This document shows, piece after piece, positions 10,355 through 18,024 of a DNA stretch of 64,000 nt. The first letter of the stretch is position 1, and the number at the start of each line of letters is the position of its first letter. The notes under the pieces are model-generated. The model saw only the letters and a list, made by a program, of their open reading frames with translations. It had not been told where the DNA came from and did no database searches. Source of the DNA: Mucilaginibacter sp. SMC90 (GTDB lineage: Bacteria > Bacteroidota > Bacteroidia > Sphingobacteriales > Sphingobacteriaceae); contig NZ_CP094527.1 in NCBI RefSeq assembly GCF_022811725.1, forward strand, positions 2,418,001 through 2,482,000, read 5' to 3'. The translations under genes and the position numbers were made by a program.

Positions 10355-11548
10355 TTACGCCAGTTTACCCAGCGCTTCTTTCAATCTTCTCATAGCCTCT
10401 ATCAGCGTATCTTCAGCAGCAGCGTATGATAAACGGATAGAAGACGGATCGCCGAACGAGTCGCCGCCTACAGTAGCTACGTGGCCTTCTTCAAGCAGGT
10501 ATAAGCTTAGGTCGTCAGAATCATTGATCACACGGCCTTCATAGCTTTTACCAAAGAAAGAAGTAACATTAGGGAAAAAGTAGAACGCACCATCAGGCAG
10601 GTTCACTTTAATGCCTTCTATTTCGCTCAATAATTTATAAACAATGTCACGGCGTTTTTTGAAAGCTGCACGCATTTCAAGTACGCTTTCCAAACCACCT
10701 TCGTAAGCGGCAACACCGGCACGCTGGGTGATTGAACAGGTACCTGAAGTTACCTGGCCCTGCATTTTATCAAAAGCAGATGCAAGCTCTTTGGTGCTGG
10801 CTGTGTAACCAATCCTCCATCCTGTCATGGCAAAAGCTTTAGACCAGCCGTTGATGATCACAACGCGATCTTTAATATAATCAAACTGCGCAATAGATTC
10901 GTGCTTGTCAACAAAGTTGATATGCTCGTAGATCTCATCGCTCAGGATGTAAACGTGCGGGTGTTTTTCAAACACTTTAGCCAAGCCTTCCAATTCATCT
11001 TTACTGTAAACACTGCCTGTAGGGTTACATGGCGATGAAAACATGAACAGCTTGGTATTAGGCGTAATAGCAGCCTCTAATTGCTCCGGGGTAATTTTAA
11101 AGTTGGTATCAACAGTAGTGTTGATGAAAACGCTTGTACCTTCGGCCAATTTAACAACTTCACTGTATGAAACCCAGTAAGGGGTAGGGATGATCACTTC
11201 TTCGCCGGGATTAACCAAACATAACACCGCGTTGGCGATAGCCTGCTTGGCACCTGTTGAAACCACGATCTCGCTGAAATCATAATCAAGATTATTCTCG
11301 TTCTTCAGCTTGGCAACTACTGCTTTACGAAGTTCGGGATAGCCTGCTACTGGTGTGTAGTAGGTAAAGTTCTTGTCCATGGCCTGCTTGGCGGCTTCCT
11401 TGATATGCTCAGGGGTATGAAAATCAGGTTCGCCAAAGCTAAGGCTGATCACGTCGACACCTTTAGCGGCAAGTTCACGGCCCAGTTTGGCCATTTTAAT
11501 TGTTGCAGATTCGGACAGGTTTTGTATCCGGGTACTTAATGCGCTCAT
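10355..11548 (-). CDS. class I PLP-dependent aminotransferase (aspartate aminotransferase-like)
   Basis: This is a fold-type I transaminase of 397 aa, the normal length for the AspB/Ib subgroup. It shows SFGEPDFHTPEHI near the N-terminus, FSSPCNPTGSVYS at about 170-182, SDEIYEH with the PLP-nitrogen Asp204, and NGWSKAFAMTGWRIGY with PLP Lys237. Arg244 follows in the GWRIGY stretch. The most likely reaction is aspartate/2-oxoglutarate transamination. Relatives act on aromatic or prephenate substrates, so the substrate is inferred. It is monocistronic and convergent with the barrel genes. Confidence 0.9.
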   Translation of the reverse strand: MSALSTRIQNLSESATIKMAKLGRELAAKGVDVISLSFGEPDFHTPEHIKEAAKQAMDKNFTYYTPVAGYPELRKAVVAKLKNENNLDYDFSEIVVSTGAKQAIANAVLCLVNPGEEVIIPTPYWVSYSEVVKLAEGTSVFINTTVDTNFKITPEQLEAAITPNTKLFMFSSPCNPTGSVYSKDELEGLAKVFEKHPHVYILSDEIYEHINFVDKHESIAQFDYIKDRVVIINGWSKAFAMTGWRIGYTASTKELASAFDKMQGQVTSGTCSITQRAGVAAYEGGLESVLEMRAAFKKRRDIVYKLLSEIEGIKVNLPDGAFYFFPNVTSFFGKSYEGRVINDSDDLSLYLLEEGHVATVGGDSFGDPSSIRLSYAAAEDTLIEAMRRLKEALGKLA

Positions 11549-11639
11549 ATAAATTGTGTTATCGCGGCAAATATAGAAAATAACTTTGCTGCTACTTACG
11601 GTTGTTATTTTTAAATTTGCGGCCTAATAACACCTTGCT

Positions 11640-12614
11640 TTGAATCAACAAAAAAGGATCATATTAATTTCGCTGATAACGGGGATTGTGCTGATGCTGG
11701 CGAAATTTGGCGCCTACTTTTTAACAGCCTCCAATTTTGTACTTACCGATGCTGCCGAAAGCATTGTGAACGTCATAGCAAGCTCATTTGCTTTTTACAG
11801 TATCTACCTCTCGGCCTTACCGCGCGACGAAAACCACCCTTATGGGCATGGTAAGGTTGAATTCTTTTCTGTTTTTATCGAAGGTTCACTCATCGGCATT
11901 GCCGGGTGTATCATCATCGTAAAATCTGTTTACAGCTTTTTCTACCCTAATATTATCCACGATCTGTTTACCGGTGCTATCATTATCGGTATTACCGGCG
12001 CTATTAACGGTGCGCTTGGCTATTACATGATCCGCAAGGGAAAAGAACTTCGTTCGTTAACTCTTGATGCCGATGGTCGCCATTTGCTTGCAGATACCGT
12101 TACCAGCGGCGGCCTGGTGGTTGGTTTATTATTGATTGAATTTACCGGCATTTTATGGCTGGATAGTGCACTTTCCATACTTGTAGGTTTGTATATAGTA
12201 TACAGCAGCTACAAACTGGTTCGTAAATCGGTTGGGGGATTAATGGATGAGGCCGATTTTCAGGTGGTAACAGATATTGTACATGTTTTAAGCGAGAAGC
12301 GCCGTGAGGCCTGGATAGATGTACATAACCTGCGTGCGCAGAAATATGGTCATGAACTGCATATCGACTGCCACATGACCTTGCCAAGTTATTTTGATTT
12401 GAATACGGTACATACCGAAATATCATTGGTTGATAAAATGATCAATAACGATATAGGTATAAAAACGGAACTATTTATCCATGCGGATCCTTGTTTGCCT
12501 GATTGCTGCCATTACTGCAGTATGCCTAACTGCCCAATCCGGTCGGAAGCGCAAACAGAAACTATAGCCTGGACATTGGAAAAAGTTGTACGTAATAAAA
12601 AACACTTTGAATAA
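11640..12614 (+). CDS. cation diffusion facilitator (CDF) family metal transporter with Cys-rich tail
   Basis: This is a six-helix cation/H+ antiporter-like protein of 324 aa. The best start is TTG at 11640, which puts MNQQKRIILISLITGIVLML at the first helix. The first ATG would remove most of that helix. DENHPYGHGKVEFF after TM2 is a CDF hallmark. My alignment places E40/N44 where E. coli YiiP has D45/D49, with H148 and D152 in TM5, so the transport site may be altered. The cytoplasmic tail ends in an unusual cluster, HADPCLPDCCHYCSMPNC, a probable extra metal site. The stop codon overlaps the next start by one base, so the run with NUDIX and bioA is translationally coupled. Confidence 0.88.
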   Translation: MNQQKRIILISLITGIVLMLAKFGAYFLTASNFVLTDAAESIVNVIASSFAFYSIYLSALPRDENHPYGHGKVEFFSVFIEGSLIGIAGCIIIVKSVYSFFYPNIIHDLFTGAIIIGITGAINGALGYYMIRKGKELRSLTLDADGRHLLADTVTSGGLVVGLLLIEFTGILWLDSALSILVGLYIVYSSYKLVRKSVGGLMDEADFQVVTDIVHVLSEKRREAWIDVHNLRAQKYGHELHIDCHMTLPSYFDLNTVHTEISLVDKMINNDIGIKTELFIHADPCLPDCCHYCSMPNCPIRSEAQTETIAWTLEKVVRNKKHFE

Positions 12615-13054
12615 TGGAATACTTTAATGTAAGGGTTTACGGCCTGCTGCTGAATGATGATGATGAGTTGCTGATAAGCGACGAACAGGAATATGGCATG
12701 CGTTTTTCAAAGTTTCCAGGCGGTGGCCTTGAGCTTGGTGAGGGCCTTATTGATGGCCTTAAACGTGAGTTTATGGAAGAGTGTAACCTGGAGGTTGAAG
12801 TGGTCAGTCATTTTTATACTACAGATTTTGCCGTAAAATCAGCCTTTAACAATTCGCAGATCATCAGTGTGTATTATATGGTAAGAACCCTCACGCCGGT
12901 TAATTTAAATATCAAAACCGTTGCGTTTGATTTTGATGGCGAAGGAGAGGTGTTGCAGGCTTTCAGGTGGGTGCCGCTTACAGCACTAAGCGTAGCCGAT
13001 TTTGAATTTCCGACAGATAAACGTGTGGTTGAACTTTTACAAAACGAACTATGA
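12614..13054 (+). CDS. NUDIX hydrolase
   Basis: This 146-aa protein would hydrolyse a nucleoside diphosphate linked to another moiety. The Nudix box runs from GGGLELGEGLIDGLKREF into MEECNL and keeps the essential REFMEE core. Asn replaces the usual Gly near the end of the box. Its substrate cannot be told. It overlaps the CDF gene by one base and bioA by four (ATGA), so all three are co-expressed. Confidence 0.88.
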   Translation: MEYFNVRVYGLLLNDDDELLISDEQEYGMRFSKFPGGGLELGEGLIDGLKREFMEECNLEVEVVSHFYTTDFAVKSAFNNSQIISVYYMVRTLTPVNLNIKTVAFDFDGEGEVLQAFRWVPLTALSVADFEFPTDKRVVELLQNEL

Positions 13055-14316
13055 ACCTTACCGAAAGAGATTTACAAGTAATATGGCATCCTTACACTCA
13101 AATGAAAACAGCACAGCCGCCTGTAGGCATTGTACGGGGAGAAGGTGCGCTGTTATTTGACGAACAAGGTAAACAATACATTGATGCGGTATCATCATGG
13201 TGGGTAAATATCCACGGACATGCACATCCTTACATTGCCAAAAAAGTATCAGAGCAGCTGCATAAACTGGAGCACGTGATATTTGCAGGTTTTACGCACG
13301 AAGGTGCTGTTGAGCTGGCTGAACGCCTGTTGGCGATTCTGCCATCAAATCAAAAGAAAGCGTTTTACTCAGACAATGGTTCAACCGCTGTTGAAGTAGC
13401 CATAAAAATGTGTCTGCAATACTGGCTCAACAAAGGCGATCAGCGTACTAAGATCATCGCTTTTAATAATGCTTATCATGGCGATACCTTTGGGGCTATG
13501 GCCGTAAGCGGCCGCAGTGCATTCACCAAAGCTTTTGACAGCTTATTGTTCGAGGTAGAGTTTGTCGATATTCCCAATGCAGAAAATATAGAAAGTCTCA
13601 AATCCCAGATCTCAGATCTCAAATCTCAAACGGCCTGTTTTATTTTTGAACCACTGGTTCAAGGTTCGGCCGGCATGATCATGTATGAGGCCGAATATCT
13701 GAATGAATTGATGGCGCATTGCCGTAAGGAAGAAGTAATGCTGATTGCCGATGAGGTATTTACCGGTTTCGGGCGTACTGGCAAGCCTTTCGCTACAAAT
13801 CATGTAGACGTTGAACCGGATATCATGTGTTTCTCCAAGGGGCTTACAGGCGGTACCATGGCTCTGGGATTAACTACCTGCACGCAGCAAATCTACGATG
13901 CCTTTTTATCTGACGATAAATTAAAAACCCTTTTCCACGGGCATTCATTTACGGCCAACCCTATAGCCTGCGCCTCGGCGCTGGCCAGTCTTGACCTCTT
14001 TCAACAACCTGAAACGGCAGAGAATATAGCGAGGATCAAAACCGCTCATACGGTGTTTGCTGATAGGATCCGCAATCACCCTAAAATAAAAACGGTTAGA
14101 CAAACGGGTACCATAGTGGCTATGGAGTGGGAAACAGGTGATAATACTTCTTATTTCAGCTCGCTTAGGGACACGCTGTACAATTATTTTTTAGCTGCGG
14201 GCATCATATTACGCCCCCTGGGCAACGTTATTTATATTTTACCGCCATATTGCATTACTAATGAGCAACTCAATTATGTTTACAGCAAAATTGAGCAAGC
14301 TCTTGAAGAACTATAA
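13051..14316 (+). CDS. bioA: adenosylmethionine-8-amino-7-oxononanoate aminotransferase
   Basis: BioA converts 7-keto-8-aminopelargonate to 7,8-diaminopelargonate using S-adenosylmethionine as amino donor, the penultimate-but-one step of biotin synthesis. It shows WHPYTQM (Tyr15), SSWWVNIHGHAHPY (Trp50-Trp51) and FSKGLTGGTM with PLP Lys263. At 421 aa it has normal length. Residues about 181-193 (ESLKSQISDLKSQ) come from a repetitive DNA stretch like extragenic repeats and look like an in-frame insertion in a loop. No other bio gene lies in the window. Confidence 0.95.
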   Translation: MNLTERDLQVIWHPYTQMKTAQPPVGIVRGEGALLFDEQGKQYIDAVSSWWVNIHGHAHPYIAKKVSEQLHKLEHVIFAGFTHEGAVELAERLLAILPSNQKKAFYSDNGSTAVEVAIKMCLQYWLNKGDQRTKIIAFNNAYHGDTFGAMAVSGRSAFTKAFDSLLFEVEFVDIPNAENIESLKSQISDLKSQTACFIFEPLVQGSAGMIMYEAEYLNELMAHCRKEEVMLIADEVFTGFGRTGKPFATNHVDVEPDIMCFSKGLTGGTMALGLTTCTQQIYDAFLSDDKLKTLFHGHSFTANPIACASALASLDLFQQPETAENIARIKTAHTVFADRIRNHPKIKTVRQTGTIVAMEWETGDNTSYFSSLRDTLYNYFLAAGIILRPLGNVIYILPPYCITNEQLNYVYSKIEQALEEL

Positions 14317-14319
14317 ATT

Positions 14320-14925
14320 ATGCTGAACAAAATACTACCTACTATAATTGCCGATAACGAACTGCACTCACGCTGGTTAAATACATTATCATTAATGGAA
14401 AACACCGGCGCACGCAAGATCTCGGCCAGCGAAGACCCGCTTACAGTTACCTACATCATATTAAAGCACGCCGCCGAAGAGCATCGTCACGCTTTCTACC
14501 TTAAAAAGCAGCTGGAAAAAACTGGTGTAACGTTGCCTACGTATGCAGCCGAATACCTGTTGGCCCCGGGTTCAAGCAAATATTATTTGAACCAACTGGA
14601 TGTTGATGTTTGCCGCTATTTAAAAACAGAACTGAACCTGAAAGGCGCAGAGCTACGTTTTGCCGCTTATTTGCTGGTTACTTATGCTATTGAAGTGCGT
14701 GCCGATGAGCTTTATCCCATTTATCAGGATGCCCTTGACGAGGCAGGTAGTAAAGTGAACGTAAAATCGATCATTTTAGAGGAGGAAGGTCACCTGGAAG
14801 AGATGATCAATCAGTTACAGCATTTCTCCCCACAGTGGCAACTACACGCTCAAAAAGCAGTTGAATTTGAAACTAAGCTGTTTAATCAATGGGTTGAGCA
14901 GTTGGGTAAGGAAATTGACCGTTGA
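14320..14925 (+). CDS. ferritin-like di-iron protein of unknown function, bioA-linked
   Basis: I do not recognise the family by name. The 201-aa sequence is all-helical and its acids and histidines fall in the ferritin-like di-iron order: Glu27 in helix A, Glu54-x-x-His57 (EEHRH) in helix B, Glu125 in helix C (AIEVRADE), and Glu155-x-x-His158 (EEEGHLEEM) in helix D. It starts three bases after the bioA stop and is the last gene of the CDF-NUDIX-bioA run, with a terminator 50 bases later. It may be an oxygenase or oxidase connected with biotin precursors or metal homeostasis. Both roles are inference. Confidence 0.7.
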   Translation: MLNKILPTIIADNELHSRWLNTLSLMENTGARKISASEDPLTVTYIILKHAAEEHRHAFYLKKQLEKTGVTLPTYAAEYLLAPGSSKYYLNQLDVDVCRYLKTELNLKGAELRFAAYLLVTYAIEVRADELYPIYQDALDEAGSKVNVKSIILEEEGHLEEMINQLQHFSPQWQLHAQKAVEFETKLFNQWVEQLGKEIDR

Positions 14926-14974
14926 TTTTTTTGATTACGTTGATTTCGCTGATTTTTGGAAATGATTTTTGTTG

Positions 14975-14998
14975 AGACGCATTATATGCGTCTTTTTT
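14975..14998 (+). terminator. rho-independent terminator after the bioA run, GACGCAT type
   Basis: AGACGCAT pairs with ATGCGTCT around TAT, followed by TTTTTT. The same GACGCAT/ATGCGTC core recurs at 41228-41295. Confidence 0.8.
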
Positions 14999-14999
14999 G

Positions 15000-15062
15000 T
15001 TAATCGTAGATGTTTTTTCGATGACCTAAATCGATTATCTCGACTAATAGAATGTCACCCAT
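15000..15062 (-). pseudogene. C-terminal remnant of a RelE/ParE-type toxin
   Basis: On the minus strand, 20 codons read MGDILLVEIIDLGHRKNIYD and then stop. This is the typical end of RelE-superfamily toxins (…LVEIIDLGHRKNIYD). The upstream part of the gene is absent. The sequence between this and the antitoxin stop at 15106 has stops in frame and is too short for the missing domain of about 60-70 residues. The gene is therefore internally deleted and cannot be active. Confidence 0.7.
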
Positions 15063-15105
15063 AGCGCAAGTCTTGTGCGGTTGATTGTGGGCTGATGACT
15101 TGTGA

Positions 15106-15317
15106 TTATTTGTTATTTCGATTAGTATCAAGCATTCTGAATACCTCCTCTGACGTTATGGATGATGATTCATTGGTGACTTTTCCCTCATCATATAACC
15201 GGATATCTTCCAATTCGTCCAGCTCTGTCATGAGTTTTCATAGTCGGCTATGGGGATAACTACAAACAGTTTTTTACCTGTATTGTCTGTAATATATTGA
15301 TGGTTTACAGTTATCAT
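15106..15317 (-). pseudogene. frameshifted Phd/YefM-like antitoxin
   Basis: The ATG at 15317-15315 opens MITVNHQYITDNTGKKLFVV, then IPIADYENS and a stop. A second frame shifted by one base continues without a gap as MTELDELEDIRLYDEG and ends in EVFRMLDTNRNNK. Joined, the two pieces make one antitoxin of about 70 aa of the Phd/YefM-like kind (VVIPI.DYE followed by an ELEDIRLYDE helix). A small indel near the YEN codons breaks it. Together with the toxin tail just downstream it forms a dead addiction module. Confidence 0.7.
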
Positions 15318-15351
15318 ATTTTTAAATATACTGAAATCTCCCGATTACTAA

Positions 15352-17229
15352 TCAATACCCCATATACTCCGTAAACACTTGCTGCAAATAAGCCTTACCA
15401 TAGGCAAGTGCGGCTTCGGTGCTTTTTTCATCTGCATTACGCTGACTGTTGTAGATCATCCTTTGACCGGAATTGTCATAAGATACGGCTTGTCCCGGCT
15501 GCATAAAGCCAAAACCATTATCCCAGTCAAAAAAAGCAAACTCTTTGCTATTAGGGTTTAATAAATCTTTCGACCATTTGAACTGGTTATGCGGCATACC
15601 CAGTTGCGCCAGCAGGGTAGCTGCAACGTCCGTTTGTCCACCAAGTTTGCTGATCTTTTTGCCACGGTATTCCGGCCTGATCACCTCACCAAAAAACAAC
15701 AATGGGATATGGTATTTGGCGGGATCGTAGGCTTCGGCTGTATTGCGCGGTAAGCGGTGGCCATGATCGGCCACTAAAATAAACAGTGTGTTTTTATACC
15801 ATGCCTGCTTTTTGGCATGTTCAAAATAAGCGTTAAGGCATGAGTCGGTAAAGTAGGCTGTACTCCTGAATTTGTTGGCAGGATCACCGCCTGCATCATC
15901 AGTAAAATGGTGTTTTACAGGTAACGTGAATGGCTCATGATTGCTTGATGTTTGTAAGTAATTGAAGAATGGCTGCTTCTGCGTGGCGGTATATTGCAGG
16001 TTCCTGGTAAGCAGGTCATCGTCATAAACACCCCATTGCGTTTTAGTATGAGTATTATCAAAGCTGGCCTCGTCAATAATGTGATCAATATTGTGTGAGG
16101 TCATGAACTTATCAAAATTCATGTAGTCGCTTTTTCCACCATAAAAATAAGCAGTTTCATAGCCCGACTTTTTAAATGATGAGGAAATAGCCGGAAGCTT
16201 TTTATGTTTAACCGTATCGCTGATAATGGTACGGATAGCCTGCGAAGGAAAGCCACTCATGAGGGCTACGATACCTTTATCGGTACGATCGCCGGAGGCA
16301 TAAATGTTATTAAAGAACAGTCCGTTTTTTATGAACTTTTCAAAGTTGGGTGCCACGCCTTTATCCCCGCCTAAAGATTCGATAACATCGGCCGTGTAGC
16401 TCTCCATCTGAATAATTACCACATTTGGCCTCGTGGTAGTAAGTATTTGTTCGGTTGAACTGTCCCTGACATTGTATAGGTCGTCGACAGTTTTTTCTGC
16501 TTCTGCCGGATGATCATACAGGTAGGGATTGTATAGCGGTCGTAAATTTTCAAATACGTTGTTAAAAAGGTTCCACTCTGTATTGAGCGCACTTTGGTTC
16601 AGGATCTGTTTTTCGGAGAAGTAGGCTGAATTTTGTGCTATCGGTTTAGCTTGCAAGCCGCCGCGCATCAGCACAAAGTTTACAAACAGGAGTAGCATAG
16701 TAAGCGAAACCTTCAGGCTTGGCCGGGCTTCGGGTTTCTTGAACTTGTAGTTTATAATAAAATGAGAGAGCACTACGCCGGTTGTTAGCAAGGCGATGCC
16801 TATAAAAATGCATTTGCCAACCGGCGATGAACCGCTTGAGGCAATAGCTTCTGAAGGGGCATGATAAAATGAGGTAAACACCCTGAAGCTTACCTTGGTG
16901 CCCCATTCGCGGAATATATTGAAGTTGAGTACTGTATTTAACGAAATGCAAAACAGGCAAAACCAAACGTATATCTTTAGCCAGATAGGTTTTATCCGGA
17001 CTTTAGGAATGAACCAGTTAACTGCAAATACAACAATAGGTATAATACAAATATAGGCTGTTGCCGAAGCATCAAGCCTTAAGCCCCAGAAAAATGTTTG
17101 CAGGATCTCACCAATACGGGCATTATCAAGCTTATGCAGAAAGTAGATCTCAAACGTTGCCCTGGTGATAACGAAGAAGAGGATCCAAAAGATAAAAAAT
17201 CTGAAAAAGCTAAAAAGGTTCCTTAACAT
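15352..17229 (-). CDS. LTA synthase-like membrane sulfatase (phosphoglycerol transferase family)
   Basis: This is a 625-aa inner-membrane enzyme. Five N-terminal membrane segments (roughly residues 5-190) precede an extracytoplasmic alkaline-phosphatase-fold domain. Catalytic features are QMESYTADV (Glu276), ASGDRTDKG with the nucleophile Thr316, GGKSDYMNFDKF and VADHGHRLP (Asp488, His489, His491). LtaS and OpgB homologues transfer phosphoglycerol from phosphatidylglycerol. Gram-negative members may instead decorate glycans or lipids with phosphoglycerol or phosphoethanolamine. The substrate here is unknown. Confidence 0.9.
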   Translation of the reverse strand: MLRNLFSFFRFFIFWILFFVITRATFEIYFLHKLDNARIGEILQTFFWGLRLDASATAYICIIPIVVFAVNWFIPKVRIKPIWLKIYVWFCLFCISLNTVLNFNIFREWGTKVSFRVFTSFYHAPSEAIASSGSSPVGKCIFIGIALLTTGVVLSHFIINYKFKKPEARPSLKVSLTMLLLFVNFVLMRGGLQAKPIAQNSAYFSEKQILNQSALNTEWNLFNNVFENLRPLYNPYLYDHPAEAEKTVDDLYNVRDSSTEQILTTTRPNVVIIQMESYTADVIESLGGDKGVAPNFEKFIKNGLFFNNIYASGDRTDKGIVALMSGFPSQAIRTIISDTVKHKKLPAISSSFKKSGYETAYFYGGKSDYMNFDKFMTSHNIDHIIDEASFDNTHTKTQWGVYDDDLLTRNLQYTATQKQPFFNYLQTSSNHEPFTLPVKHHFTDDAGGDPANKFRSTAYFTDSCLNAYFEHAKKQAWYKNTLFILVADHGHRLPRNTAEAYDPAKYHIPLLFFGEVIRPEYRGKKISKLGGQTDVAATLLAQLGMPHNQFKWSKDLLNPNSKEFAFFDWDNGFGFMQPGQAVSYDNSGQRMIYNSQRNADEKSTEAALAYGKAYLQQVFTEYMGY

Positions 17230-17300
17230 TGGTGTAACAAAAATAATATTTTGCTACAATGTTAAGGAACCTTTAATGAATTGTTAATGAAATATTTCGA

Positions 17301-17945
17301 TTACCTGCCGCCGCTCATGGCTTTCAGGTCATCCAGGGAGATCTTTTCAAAATCAGCAGGGATACCGAATGTACCAGCCGGATTTTTTTGTTCAGTTATG
17401 CTTTTAACAGTAACCTCGGTGCTTTGGCCCTGTGAAAATGAAGTATACTGAACAGGGAAGCCACCAATGCTGCGGTAGTATTTAGCAATGCCGGTCATAG
17501 GCACGGTAACATCGTTAGTTACCCAAACATCATAGGTTTTTTGGGTTTTGCTGTCGGTAGCAACTACTTTTTTACAGTTAAAGCCCGAAATTACTTTGGT
17601 TTCGGTACCAGGGGCAAATGTTAGTGTTGGCAAAGTTGCTAAAGCCTGGTCAACTTCATCGGGAGTTGCAACGGCTGCTTTTTTGATAGATGCTACAGGA
17701 ACATCAACCATAACAACTAATGATTTGCCATCTACATCGGTTAATATTTTAATGGTGGCCGGGCCGGCAGTAAATTGCATAGCTGCAGAATCGGCGCGGA
17801 AATAACTTTTAGCTTCAACCTGTTGTCCCTGCATTGCAGTTGAAATAGTTACCACACCCTCTTTGTAAGCTTTTTGGGCGTTTGCACTGATTGCTGTTGC
17901 GGTAAGGGCAAGGCCTAAAGCAATGTTGAAAATTTTAATGTTCAT
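17301..17945 (-). CDS. secreted protein, DUF4412-like
   Basis: I chose the ATG at 17945 because MNIKIFNIALGLALTATAIS then starts a signal peptide ending ISANAQ. A longer frame adds eight unlikely residues. The mature part of about 190 aa is beta-rich with blocks such as KVISGFNCKKVVATD and DVWVTNDVTVP, which resemble DUF4412 outer-membrane/periplasmic proteins of Bacteroidota. No catalytic motif is visible. It lies alone, 71 bases upstream of the LtaS-like gene on the same strand. Confidence 0.7.
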   Translation of the reverse strand: MNIKIFNIALGLALTATAISANAQKAYKEGVVTISTAMQGQQVEAKSYFRADSAAMQFTAGPATIKILTDVDGKSLVVMVDVPVASIKKAAVATPDEVDQALATLPTLTFAPGTETKVISGFNCKKVVATDSKTQKTYDVWVTNDVTVPMTGIAKYYRSIGGFPVQYTSFSQGQSTEVTVKSITEQKNPAGTFGIPADFEKISLDDLKAMSGGR

Positions 17946-18024
17946 GTTTTCAGTTTGATTTAATACCAAATTAACTTTTATTAATTAAAAGACAAATTTT
18001 TAGGTACGTAGTTTAATATGTTTT

